Below, piece after piece: positions 16,913-24,965 of a stretch of DNA of 38,755 nt. Source of the DNA: Bacteroidales bacterium (GTDB lineage: Bacteria > Bacteroidota > Bacteroidia > Bacteroidales > UBA932); assembly GCA_017477465.1 (NCBI GenBank), contig JAFUVU010000009.1, positions 1-38,755 of the forward strand, read 5' to 3'. Position 1 is the stretch's first letter; every line of letters begins with the position of its first letter. The position numbers and the translations under genes were made by a program. The notes beneath the pieces were generated by a model. It did not search any database. It was not told where the DNA came from and saw nothing but the letters and a program-made list of their open reading frames with translations.

Positions 16913-18322
16913 ATGAATATCAAGAAGTTAGGGATAATTATCCAAAGAGAATACCTGAACAAGGTCAAAAAGAAGAGCTTCCTTCTCATCACGTTCCTGG
17001 CTCCGCTGCTGTTTGCCGGTATCGCCATTCTGCCTTCGCTTATCATGTACGGCACCAAGGAGGAGGCCAAGCAGGTGGGCGTGGTGGATCGCTCCGGCAT
17101 AGTGATGCCCTATCTGGAAAGCGGCGAAGTGCTGGAATACAGAGACTTAGGTAAATCGGCCGATATCGATGCAATAAAGGCCGACCTTGGCAAGGCGGGT
17201 ATCGACATCCTCCTTACCATCTCGCCGCTGGATTCGGTATCAAAGACTGTGACTGCCGATACTTACTCGGTGAAGCCGCTGGGCATGGATTCTTCCAGCA
17301 GCATCGACGATAAGATTAACGACGCTATCGAGGCTTATCGTATTGATTCATACGGCATTGACAACCTGGAGCAGATAATGTCCAGCGTCAAGTCCAATGT
17401 ACACGTAAAAAGCTATACCATAAGCGAATCGGGCGAAGAGAAGATCTCTGAATCAGGCGTTTACATGGCCATTTCCATGATTCTGGGCATGGCGCTGTAT
17501 ATGTTTATCGCCCTGTTCTCCGGAATGGTTATGAGCTCAGTTATCGAGGAAAAGAGCTCCCGCGTAGTGGAGGTGCTGGTCTCGTCGGTCAAGGCTACGG
17601 AACTTATGTTCGGTAAAATCATCGGCGTCGCCCTGGTTGCGCTTACGCAGTTCCTGCTTTGGATTCTGCTCACGCTCGTTCTTATCGGCGTTGCCGGCGG
17701 CATAATCGGCAAGGATAAGCTGATGGGCATGATGCAGGACGAGCCTACGACGGAAATGATGCAGCAGATGGCCACTCCTTCCGGCCTGCATCCCGGCGAT
17801 GTTTCGCTTGATACCGCTATTGCCGCTGCCGCCGATACTACGGCTGTCGCTGCCGATGACGCTTCAGGCATGCAAACCATCGTTAAGACCCTTGGAAACA
17901 TCAATGTCGGACAGATCGTGTTCGCTTTCCTGGTGTATTTCCTCTTTGGCTATCTGCTTTATGCATCGCTCTTTGCGGCCATCGGCTCGGCTGTAGAAAA
18001 CGAAGGCGACAGCAACCAGCTGCAGATACCTGTCACCATTCCTTTGCTGCTGGGTTTCTTCATCGCACTGTACGCTTTCAAGGCACCCGACAGTTCGCTG
18101 GTGTTCTGGGGCTCGATGATTCCGTTCACTTCGCCTATCGTGATGCTTGCCCGCATTCCCTTCGGCGTGCCCGGTTGGGAACTCGCGCTTTCCATGGTGC
18201 TTCTTGTGGTGACGTTCGTGCTGTGCGCTTGGGCATCGGCCAAGATTTATAAGGTCGGCATTCTGATGTACGGAAAGAAGAGCACCTTCAAGGATCTATG
18301 GAAATGGCTTAAGCAGAAATAG
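16913..18322 (+). CDS. ABC-2 type permease, NatB/YhaP-like
   Basis: A 469-residue membrane subunit. A first transmembrane helix (FLLITFLAPLLFAGIAILP) is followed by an extracytoplasmic domain of about 150 residues and then a group of helices. The hallmark of the NatB/YhaP group is present between helices: SSVIEEKSSRVVEVLVSS. An Ala/Asp/Thr-rich loop (near residues 300-320) resembles a flexible linker. It forms the channel of the exporter with the preceding ATPase. The next gene starts 2 bp later, so nucleotidase and exporter genes form one operon. Confidence 0.85.
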   Translation: MNIKKLGIIIQREYLNKVKKKSFLLITFLAPLLFAGIAILPSLIMYGTKEEAKQVGVVDRSGIVMPYLESGEVLEYRDLGKSADIDAIKADLGKAGIDILLTISPLDSVSKTVTADTYSVKPLGMDSSSSIDDKINDAIEAYRIDSYGIDNLEQIMSSVKSNVHVKSYTISESGEEKISESGVYMAISMILGMALYMFIALFSGMVMSSVIEEKSSRVVEVLVSSVKATELMFGKIIGVALVALTQFLLWILLTLVLIGVAGGIIGKDKLMGMMQDEPTTEMMQQMATPSGLHPGDVSLDTAIAAAADTTAVAADDASGMQTIVKTLGNINVGQIVFAFLVYFLFGYLLYASLFAAIGSAVENEGDSNQLQIPVTIPLLLGFFIALYAFKAPDSSLVFWGSMIPFTSPIVMLARIPFGVPGWELALSMVLLVVTFVLCAWASAKIYKVGILMYGKKSTFKDLWKWLKQK

Positions 18323-18324
18323 TT

Positions 18325-19209
18325 ATGGCAGACGTTAAAGAGAAGAACCAGTACTTCTGGTACCTGGCCTGGGCGCTGATTATCGTAGGGGCGCTCTTCG
18401 CCGGAATGGAGGCGTCCAAGGATAAAGGCCCTCAGCTTAGCTGGCGGCGCGTGGCCATGGACGGGCACAGGATTGGCGCCAAGTCGGTTACGCTGGAAAA
18501 TGTTAATACTGCGCTTGGCGTCTTTGACTCTCTTGGGTATGTGGCGCCCTCCGGTGCAAGGTATGACATCGATTCTCCCGTTGCAAATATTGCCTCGATG
18601 CTGATGGAGGCGCAGCCCCGCATGGCTTCGCTGAAAACCGTCGTCGGCCATTCGGACGGGATGTACATGAACCTGCGCACCCAGCCGGATCTTCCTCTCG
18701 GCAATCTTTTTGCCGATGCGCTGAAGGATGCCGGATCGGCCTACTTTGGCGTGCCGATGGACTTTGCCTTGACAAACTTCGGCGGCATCCGCTGCCCTCT
18801 GCCTCTTGGCGCCGTGACGCTGGAGGATGTCTCCTCCATGTTCCCTTTCAAGAACTACATGTGTTATGCCCGCATGAAGGGCTCTTCGCTAACTGCTTTG
18901 CTGGAGCAACTTGCTGGCACTAAGGCGTTTCAGGCTGTTTCCGGATGCAGGGTGGTCTGCAAGGGAGGCAAGCTTGTATCGGCGGAAGTCGGCGGCAAAC
19001 CCATCGACCCGGACCGCATTTATAACGTCACTACCGTGGACTTTCTGCTGGATGGCGGCGACAAGATAAACATCGGCGCCCTGTCGGAGAAGGTGACCCT
19101 TTCTCACGTGCTGCTTAAAGACGTGATGCTCAATTATGTAAAATCTATGGAGGCGGCCGGCAAGGTGTTGCATGCTGCATCCGACGGACGTGTAGTAATG
19201 GAGGACTAA
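18325..19209 (+). CDS. 5'-nucleotidase C-terminal domain protein
   Basis: A 294-residue protein with an N-terminal membrane anchor or uncleaved signal (YFWYLAWALIIVGALFAG) and then the 5_nucleotid_C fold. The substrate-binding landmarks LPLGNLFADAL, NFGGIR and the late FLLDGGD are present. In most bacteria this domain is the C-terminal half of one periplasmic 5'-nucleotidase; here it is a separate gene three bases before the catalytic half. The pair probably assembles in the periplasm to take phosphate from nucleotides. Splitting into two adjacent genes is common in Bacteroidales, so it is not a broken gene. Confidence 0.82.
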   Translation: MADVKEKNQYFWYLAWALIIVGALFAGMEASKDKGPQLSWRRVAMDGHRIGAKSVTLENVNTALGVFDSLGYVAPSGARYDIDSPVANIASMLMEAQPRMASLKTVVGHSDGMYMNLRTQPDLPLGNLFADALKDAGSAYFGVPMDFALTNFGGIRCPLPLGAVTLEDVSSMFPFKNYMCYARMKGSSLTALLEQLAGTKAFQAVSGCRVVCKGGKLVSAEVGGKPIDPDRIYNVTTVDFLLDGGDKINIGALSEKVTLSHVLLKDVMLNYVKSMEAAGKVLHAASDGRVVMED

Positions 19210-19212
19210 GGC

Positions 19213-20088
19213 ATGAAAACTTCGGATAAGATTATACGTATCGCGCTTCTTATCGGCGGCGCCCTTGTGCTTGGATGGTGTATCGGCCTTAGTTTGAAGG
19301 CCTCCAAAAAGGCTGAGCATAAGCTGACTATCGTGCATGTCAATGATTCGCATTCGCACCTTGAGCCTGTCCGCTCCGGCGAATATGCCGGCATGGGCGG
19401 CGCTCTGGAAAGGGCTGCGTATGTGGATTCCGTTCGCACTGCCGACGGTGCCGGGAATGTACTCCTGCTGCATGCAGGCGACTTTGTGCAGGGCACATCG
19501 TACTTTACAGAGTTTGGCGGCAAGCTTGAAGTTGGGGATCTGAATGCCCTGGGCTACGACGCAGTAACTCTTGGCAATCACGAGTTCGACAATGGCATCG
19601 AGGCTCTTGGCTCGCTGCTTTCGGGCTTGGAAATGCCTGTAGTTGTGTGCAATTACGACTTTTCACCCTTCGAGGCAGGCAAATACATCAAGCCTTACGT
19701 GATTGTTGAGAAGGCCGGCCTTAAGATTGGCATAATCGGCGTATTGTGCGGCCTTAAGGACATGGTAGCCGGCGACATTGCCGATCGTATCCCCGCCTTC
19801 GACACCATCCCCACAGTCCAAAAATATGCCGATGAGCTCCGTCCCCAATGCGATCTGGTGATAGCCTTGACGCACATAGGTTACGTAGAGCATAATCCCG
19901 GCGATCTGCTGGACCGCGACCTCTGTGCCGCCACCCGTGGCATCGACATCTTCGTAGGCGGCCACTCCCACACCTTCCTGGAGGCTCCGGACTACGTCCA
20001 GAATCTGGACGGCATCCCTGTCCCGATAGTCCAGGTAGGCTGGATGGGAACCTATATGGGTGAGTTCCATTACAGCGTGAAGCGGTAG
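19213..20088 (+). CDS. 5'-nucleotidase metallophosphatase domain protein
   Basis: A 291-residue calcineurin-like phosphoesterase with an N-terminal signal anchor (IALLIGGALVLGWCIGLSL). The dimetal motifs are complete: NDSHSH, HAGDFVQG, GNHEFDNG, a lone His in ALTHIGY and GGHSHTFLE. It is the catalytic half of a 5'-nucleotidase whose substrate-binding half is encoded just upstream. Expected location is the periplasmic face of the inner membrane. Last gene of the exporter-nucleotidase unit. Confidence 0.85.
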   Translation: MKTSDKIIRIALLIGGALVLGWCIGLSLKASKKAEHKLTIVHVNDSHSHLEPVRSGEYAGMGGALERAAYVDSVRTADGAGNVLLLHAGDFVQGTSYFTEFGGKLEVGDLNALGYDAVTLGNHEFDNGIEALGSLLSGLEMPVVVCNYDFSPFEAGKYIKPYVIVEKAGLKIGIIGVLCGLKDMVAGDIADRIPAFDTIPTVQKYADELRPQCDLVIALTHIGYVEHNPGDLLDRDLCAATRGIDIFVGGHSHTFLEAPDYVQNLDGIPVPIVQVGWMGTYMGEFHYSVKR

Positions 20089-20109
20089 GGGGCTTCCCAT
20101 AAGCGGAAC

Positions 20110-20164
20110 AGGCGTTTTACGCACCGGAGGCTGATGGCTTCCCGAAAGCGGAAACGCCTTTTTT
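20110..20164 (+). terminator. Probable terminator after the nucleotidase genes
   Basis: aggcgttt (20110-20117) pairs with aaacgcct (20152-20159), closing a 34-nt loop, and six T follow. The segment also contains two imperfect copies of the motif ggcttccc-aagcgg-a (from 20091 and 20136). Confidence 0.55.
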
Positions 20165-20181
20165 GTACCCGGGAGTTTCTG

Positions 20182-20694
20182 CTAAGGGCGGATGGTTTTG
20201 GCTACGATTGATAGAATCTCTTCGCCCCAGCGGGACATCAGTTTGGGGCCGAATCCGGGAATGGATAGCAGATCCTCCTCCGTGCGGGGGGCGTTGTCGG
20301 AAATGGAGAACAGAACTCTTTGATGAAGAATAAAGTATGGCGGAACATTCTGTTCCTTGGCTTTTGCCCTTCGCCAGAGGATAAGCTCCTGCGTCAGTTC
20401 GGGGTGCAGGTCTTGGTATTCCTGCGGGGGCAGTTTCACTCTTTTGTTGCCGTTTAAGGGCAGTGCAGCCACTGTCCGGCTTGGTAAACGTGTTGTGAGT
20501 GAGGGGTCTGTGTCTATCAGGAATTCCGCGAGCTCTAAAAAGCGGATGGACTCTGTGACCGAGTAGGGACATTCTTCCAGATGACTTACCAGAAGATCCA
20601 GAATGGTCTGGCGATCAAGCGGAATGTCCTGGATTTCGCTGAAGGAGTTAAGAACATGGTTTTCGTCCAATGTGATTTTTAAAAGCGTAAACAT
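20182..20694 (-). CDS. Stand-alone HRDC domain protein
   Basis: A 170-residue protein. The C-terminal 80 residues form an HRDC domain (LILWRRAKAKEQNVPPYFIL, then RTEEDLLSIPGFGPKLMSRWG), the helical nucleic-acid-binding module at the end of RecQ and RNase D. The first 90 residues are of unknown type. No helicase is next to it. It may bind DNA or RNA in repair, but its role is not established. Confidence 0.75.
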   Translation of the reverse strand: MFTLLKITLDENHVLNSFSEIQDIPLDRQTILDLLVSHLEECPYSVTESIRFLELAEFLIDTDPSLTTRLPSRTVAALPLNGNKRVKLPPQEYQDLHPELTQELILWRRAKAKEQNVPPYFILHQRVLFSISDNAPRTEEDLLSIPGFGPKLMSRWGEEILSIVAKTIRP

Positions 20695-21020
20695 AGCGGT
20701 TGAGTTTTAGGGGCCGCTCAGGAGCGGCACATCATTGTTACGCCGGCAAGATATGGACGATTATCCGTTTTATGAAATAATAAACGTTTAAGTTATAATG
20801 CTCTGATTAGCAGTTTGTTTTGGCGGTGGGTAAACGGAAATAACAGTCGTTTTCAGCAACCGCGCTCCCATAAGCGTTTGCAGCATAATGCTTTAACCGT
20901 TTATTTTGAAGTGGAAAAAAAGGGCAGGGACCAGTAGGGAAGTAAGTTTAAGTTGGTTCTACTGGACTATGATCAGGGGAGTCGTCATTATCTGGAATAA
21001 TGGTCCCGGCCCTAGGCTTG
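20695..21020. other. Intergenic region with candidate yicC terminator and nested stems
   Basis: No gene is seen. A small hairpin gccgctc-ag-gagcggc lies near 20713-20728. Near the end, ccagtag (20931-20937) can pair with ctactgg (20959-20965), and gggacca (20927-20933) with tggtccc (21001-21007). The two pairings share cca and exclude each other. On the minus strand a run of eight T follows about five bases after the stem, so this is probably the yicC terminator. Confidence 0.5.
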
Positions 21021-21899
21021 TCAGAGGATGTTCATTGACTGTTCCCGGATTTTCTCGAGCTCGTCTTTCATGCGCACTACGAGTTGCTGGATGCCGGAAT
21101 GGTTGGCTTTTGAGCCGGTGGTGTTGATTTCGCGGCCCATTTCCTGGATTATGAAGCCCAGCTTTTTGCCGGGATACGGCTCAGAGTCAATTACTTCCAT
21201 GAAGTATTTGCAGTGCTGGCGAAGGCGGACCCTCTCCTCGTTGATGTCGTATTTCTCAAGGTAGAAGATGAGCTCTTGCTCGAAGCGTTCGGGGTTGGGT
21301 TTTGCGGCAAGATCGGCCAGGGCTTTGCCAAGTTTTTCGCGGACCAGGGCAATGCGCTCGGGCTCAAGGGCTTCCACTTGCTCGTAAAGGGAAAGAATCA
21401 GTGCGACGCGGCCGGTGACATCGGCATAAAGGGCCTTGCCTTCGTCCTGCCGATAGCGGATTACCTGCTCCAGGGCGCTGTCGATGGCTTCTGCAACTGC
21501 CGGCCAGTCTTCGGGGGTGATTGCATCGGCCTTTTTTGATTCCACTACGTCGGGGAGGCGCAGGAGCGATGCCATGAGGGTGGCGGTGGCTACAGGGTCC
21601 CGCAACTCGACGGTGGACGCTTCGCGGATTTCATTCAGGTGGGACGTCAGGGCTTCGGTGTTCAAAGGCACCATTCTTCCTTCGTCGGAAGGCTCGAAAT
21701 TCAGGTACATGTCGATTGTGCCGCGCACTAGCTTGTCGGCCAGCAACTTTCTCACTACCAAGTCTTTGTCTTTGGGTAGGAGGGACGATTTTATTGAGAT
21801 GTCGGCGCTTTTTGCGTTGAGGGTGCGTATTTCGACGGTGAGTACTCCGCCGCTGAGCTGGGCCTGGGCTTTGCCGTAGCCGGTCATTGACTGAATCAT
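21021..21899 (-). CDS. yicC: YicC family endoribonuclease
   Basis: A 292-residue protein with the diagnostic N-terminus MIQSMTGYGKA and the family C-terminus (GREINTTGSKANHSGIQQL, ending in EKIREQSMNIL). YicC proteins are metal-dependent endoribonucleases implicated in RNA turnover and stress in enterobacteria. An earlier in-frame start would add 11 residues, but a promoter -7 box at 21929-21922 would lie inside that extension, so the start at 21899 is chosen. The usual neighbour gmk is not here. Confidence 0.88.
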   Translation of the reverse strand: MIQSMTGYGKAQAQLSGGVLTVEIRTLNAKSADISIKSSLLPKDKDLVVRKLLADKLVRGTIDMYLNFEPSDEGRMVPLNTEALTSHLNEIREASTVELRDPVATATLMASLLRLPDVVESKKADAITPEDWPAVAEAIDSALEQVIRYRQDEGKALYADVTGRVALILSLYEQVEALEPERIALVREKLGKALADLAAKPNPERFEQELIFYLEKYDINEERVRLRQHCKYFMEVIDSEPYPGKKLGFIIQEMGREINTTGSKANHSGIQQLVVRMKDELEKIREQSMNIL

Positions 21900-21921
21900 A
21901 TCTAAAAGCTGTTTTGACGCG

Positions 21922-21929
21922 CAAAGATA
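21922..21929 (-). promoter_or_regulatory. Promoter -7 element of yicC
   Basis: On the minus strand this reads TATCTTTG, a match to TAnnTTTG, 22 bases before the start codon. A TTTG at 21957-21954 is 24 bp upstream, slightly too far for a standard -33. Confidence 0.5.
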
Positions 21930-21982
21930 CAAATAGTTTTAAAAATGAGAGAACAAATGTACTTTCAATCTGTAATCAAAGG

Positions 21983-22014
21983 TTTGTTTAAGCCGATTCT
22001 TTTTCGTAGATTTG
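21983..22014 (+). promoter_or_regulatory. Consensus promoter of the nucleotide-sugar block
   Basis: TTTG (21983-21986), a 20-bp spacer and TAGATTTG (22007-22014) give an exact Bacteroidota promoter. No intact gene starts near it; the first full gene downstream is the UDP-glucose dehydrogenase at 22457. The transcript would have a leader of about 430 nt that includes a gene relic and four tandem repeats. Confidence 0.65.
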
Positions 22015-22171
22015 CATGCTAATCTATGTGAAAACTATATGATTGGCAGGCAGTCGCTAACGCTTGCTGGGTCAGTGGCGTTACGATGGAACGAAGTTCC
22101 GCTTGCCTCGCCTTCTCCGACCTGCTCTTTTAGGGGCGGGTGGGGGAATTAAAGAAGTGTGCCTTGTCGAA

Positions 22172-22315
22172 GGCTCTATGCAACCTGGCGACGCTCCTAC
22201 AACCTATGCAGATACATCGGCACTTGAACAAGACTTCGGGTTTGTTCCACGTATCGGTTTACGTACCGGTCTTAATAAGTTTATCGAGTGGTACAAATCG
22301 TACTATAAGAATTAG
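22172..22315 (+). pseudogene. 3' relic of a UDP-glucuronate 4-epimerase-like gene
   Basis: The last 46 or so codons, from MQPGDAPTTYAD through to a normal stop (FIEWYKSYYKN), closely match the end of the intact epimerase encoded at 23849-24940 (MQPGDVPTTYAD to AEWYKEYYG). Nothing upstream of 22172 matches the rest of that protein. It is therefore the end of a lost or recombined gene of the same family. Confidence 0.8.
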
Positions 22316-22363
22316 TATCACAAGCATATTGTATCCAGCTGGATTTCTTACGATATCCTACTT

Positions 22364-22459
22364 AAACACTTACAGGAAAACAATATGAAACACTTACAGG
22401 AAAACAATATGAAACACTTACAGGAAAACAATATGAAACACTTACAGGAAAACAATATG
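22364..22459 (+). repeat. Four tandem 24-bp repeats carrying start codons
   Basis: Four identical direct repeats of 24 bp occupy 22364-22387, 22388-22411, 22412-22435 and 22436-22459. Each contains acaggaaaacaatATG, that is, a Shine-Dalgarno-like AGGA about 7 bases before an ATG. All four ATGs are in one frame with the dehydrogenase gene; the first three add MKHLQENN units to the protein. Confidence 0.95.
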
Positions 22460-23737
22460 AAAATAGCAGTAGCAGGAACAGGATATGTGGGAATGAGCAT
22501 TGCGACGCTTCTTTCCCAGCACCACGAGGTGGTGGCCGTTGATGTGATCCCTGAAAAGGTGGATAAGATTAACCGCAAGGTTTCTCCTATTCAGGACGAG
22601 TATATCGAGAAGTATCTGGCCGAAAAGCCGCTTAATCTTCGGGCTACGCTCGATGGGCGTGCCGCCTATAAAGATGCTGATTTTGTGGTGATTGCGGCTC
22701 CTACCAATTACGACCCCAAGAAGAATTTCTTTGATACGTCGCATGTGGAGGAGGTGATCGAACTGGTCCTGGAGGTGAATCCGGATGCGGTGATGGTAAT
22801 CAAGAGCACGGTGCCGGTTGGTTATACGCGCAGTGTCCGCGAGAAGTTCTCGTATCGCGAGCGTCAGGCCGATGGCTCCTTCAAAGTTGTGGTTCCGAAG
22901 ATTATTTTTGCGCCGGAGTTCCTTCGTGAGAGCAAGGCGCTGTACGATAATCTTTATCCTTCGAGGATTATTGTCGGCTACGACAGCCCGACGGCCGAAG
23001 GAAATTCGCTGGCGGAGGCGGCGAGGGTGTTTGCCGGGATTATCAAGGAGGGGGCGATTAAGGAGGATGTGCCGGTGCTGCTGATGGGTTCGACGGAGGC
23101 GGAAGCGGTGAAGCTTTTTGCCAACACGTATCTGGCGCTAAGGGTGAGTTTCTTCAACGAACTGGATACTTATGCGGAGATGAAGGGCCTTGACACTCAG
23201 GCGATTATTGAGGGTGTGGGGTTGGATCCCAGGATCGGCACTCATTATAATAATCCTTCTTTCGGATATGGTGGATACTGCTTGCCGAAGGATACGAAGC
23301 AGCTTCTGGCAAATTTCAACGATGTGCCGGAGAATCTTATCAAGGCCATTGTGGATTCCAACCGCACTCGCAAGGATTATATTGCCGACAGGGTCCTCGA
23401 AAAGGCCGGATATTACACTGCCTCAAGCGCTTACGATGCGGTTAAGGAGAAGGAGGTTGTCGTCGGGGTGTATCGGCTCACTATGAAGTCTAATTCGGAT
23501 AACTTCCGTCAGTCGGCCATTCAAGGCATTATGAAGCGCATCAAGGCTAAAGGCGCGAAGGTGATTATCTTTGAGCCGACGCTGGAGGATGGGACGACGT
23601 TCTTCGGTTCGCGCGTTGTGAATGACTTAGTTGCTTTTAAAGAGCAGGCCGATGCGATTATCGCCAACCGCTACGACGCTGCCATGGACGACGTGCAGGC
23701 GAAGGTCTATACGAGGGATATTTTTAAACGGGACTAA
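22457..23737 (+). CDS. ugd: UDP-glucose 6-dehydrogenase
   Basis: About 426 residues from the last repeat ATG, a normal length. Rossmann motif [10 protein letters not shown] at the N-terminus, [18 protein letters not shown], the central-domain helix [20 protein letters not shown] and the catalytic cysteine in [10 protein letters not shown] are all present. The C-terminal UDP-binding domain has [17 protein letters not shown]. It oxidises UDP-glucose to UDP-glucuronate using two NAD+. The next gene is a UDP-glucuronate epimerase-like enzyme, which fits supply of a uronic acid for surface polysaccharide. Three earlier in-frame ATGs in tandem repeats could add 8, 16 or 24 residues. Confidence 0.9.
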   Translation: MKIAVAGTGYVGMSIATLLSQHHEVVAVDVIPEKVDKINRKVSPIQDEYIEKYLAEKPLNLRATLDGRAAYKDADFVVIAAPTNYDPKKNFFDTSHVEEVIELVLEVNPDAVMVIKSTVPVGYTRSVREKFSYRERQADGSFKVVVPKIIFAPEFLRESKALYDNLYPSRIIVGYDSPTAEGNSLAEAARVFAGIIKEGAIKEDVPVLLMGSTEAEAVKLFANTYLALRVSFFNELDTYAEMKGLDTQAIIEGVGLDPRIGTHYNNPSFGYGGYCLPKDTKQLLANFNDVPENLIKAIVDSNRTRKDYIADRVLEKAGYYTASSAYDAVKEKEVVVGVYRLTMKSNSDNFRQSAIQGIMKRIKAKGAKVIIFEPTLEDGTTFFGSRVVNDLVAFKEQADAIIANRYDAAMDDVQAKVYTRDIFKRD

Positions 23738-23750
23738 TGCTGCTGTGCGG

Positions 23751-23837
23751 CGATACCCTACCAGCTTGGTGGACCGGTAGAAGCAAAAAGGGCTTAAAAT
23801 GACGATACCCTGCTAGTTTGATGGACCGGTATAAGCA
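23751..23837 (+). repeat. Two imperfect 35-bp direct repeats between ugd and the epimerase
   Basis: 23751-23785 and 23803-23837 share cgataccct, agt/ctttg-like middle and tggaccggta-aagca, with a 52-bp period and a few substitutions. They fill the spacer and end just before the epimerase start, so they may be part of its leader. Confidence 0.75.
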
Positions 23838-23848
23838 GTTTGAAAGAT

Positions 23849-24940
23849 ATGAAGACTATTTTAGTAACAGGATCGGCCGGATTTATAGGATCTAATCTGG
23901 TGCTGAGGCTACTGGAAGAGGGATTTCAGGGACAGCCTGTGAGCATAGTGGGATTGGACAACCTGAACAGCTACTACGATCCTTCCCTTAAGGAATACCG
24001 TCTGGGCGTTATTGCCCGGAAGGCCGAAGAGCACCCGGAGCATTCATACAAGTTTATAAAAGGCGATATCGCTGATAAAGGGCTTGTTGACAGCTTGTTC
24101 GCTGAGTCCGGCTTTGATATCGTAGTGAATCTTGCGGCTCAGGCTGGCGTAAGATATTCCATTGAGAATCCCGACGCATATATTCAGAGCAATGTAATCG
24201 GCTTTTACAATATTCTGGAGGCGTGCCGGCATTCTCTTTGTCATTCTGAGCAAAGCGAAGAATCTGACTACAAAGGTGTGCAACACCTGGTATATGCCAG
24301 CTCTTCAAGTGTTTACGGTGGCAACAAGAAGGTTCCTTTTTCGGTGGAGGACAGGGTGGACAATCCGGTGTCGCTTTATGCTGCCACCAAGAAGAGCAAC
24401 GAGCTTTTTGCCCACTGCTACAGCAAGTTATACGATATTCCCACTACCGGTCTTCGTTTCTTTACGGTTTACGGCCCGGCAGGCAGGCCCGACATGGCTT
24501 ACTTCGGCTTTACCAATAAGCTCCTGGCCGGCAAGACCATACAGATTTACAACTACGGCAACTGCCGCAGAGACTTCACTTATGTTGATGATATCGTCGA
24601 AGGCATAGTGCGCGTGATGGGTGGTGCTCCCGCTCGCAGTAAAGGCGAAGACGGTTTGCCCGTGCCGCCTTACGCCGTTTACAATATCGGCGGTGGTCAG
24701 CCGGAGAATCTTCTTGATTTTGTACAAACGCTTCAGGAAGAGTTGCTTCGCGCTGGCGTCCTCCCTGCTGATTATGACTTTGAAGCGCACAAGGAGCTGG
24801 TCCCTATGCAGCCTGGCGATGTGCCTACTACTTATGCGGATGCATCGGCCTTGGAAAGGGACTTTGGATTCACGCCCAAGATTACGCTCAGGGAAGGGCT
24901 GCGGAAATTTGCGGAGTGGTATAAGGAGTATTACGGATAA
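23849..24940 (+). CDS. UDP-glucuronate 4-epimerase-like NAD-dependent epimerase
   Basis: An extended SDR of 363 residues from ATG 23849; a TTG at 23840 would add three. It has TGSAGFIGSNL, NLAAQAGVRYSI, the catalytic Ser in ASSSSVYG and Tyr/Lys in SLYAATKKSNE, and RFFTVYGPAGRPDMA, typical of UDP-GlcA 4-epimerases. These make UDP-galacturonate from the product of ugd next door. A segment near residues 130-140 (CHSEQSEES) comes from a dispersed DNA repeat inserted in frame between the Rossmann strand partners; catalytic motifs are untouched, so activity is likely kept. Confidence 0.85.
   Translation: MKTILVTGSAGFIGSNLVLRLLEEGFQGQPVSIVGLDNLNSYYDPSLKEYRLGVIARKAEEHPEHSYKFIKGDIADKGLVDSLFAESGFDIVVNLAAQAGVRYSIENPDAYIQSNVIGFYNILEACRHSLCHSEQSEESDYKGVQHLVYASSSSVYGGNKKVPFSVEDRVDNPVSLYAATKKSNELFAHCYSKLYDIPTTGLRFFTVYGPAGRPDMAYFGFTNKLLAGKTIQIYNYGNCRRDFTYVDDIVEGIVRVMGGAPARSKGEDGLPVPPYAVYNIGGGQPENLLDFVQTLQEELLRAGVLPADYDFEAHKELVPMQPGDVPTTYADASALERDFGFTPKITLREGLRKFAEWYKEYYG
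24240..24266 (+). repeat. Dispersed repeat inserted in frame in the epimerase gene
   Basis: The stretch contains cattctgagcaaagcgaaga followed by atctg, a close match to a motif common between genes of Bacteroidota. Here it sits inside a coding region and adds about ten residues (CHSEQSEES) between EACRH and the VYASSSS strand. Confidence 0.7.
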
Positions 24941-24965
24941 AGGATAATAACAAAATACAATCCCT

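Noticed and set aside
18325-20088. A 5'-nucleotidase gene broken by frameshift
   Set aside because: Each half has its own start and membrane anchor, the order of domains is reversed relative to the fused enzyme, and two-gene forms are normal in the group.
22364-22459. CRISPR array
   Set aside because: The 24-bp units are directly adjacent with no spacers and there are no cas genes.
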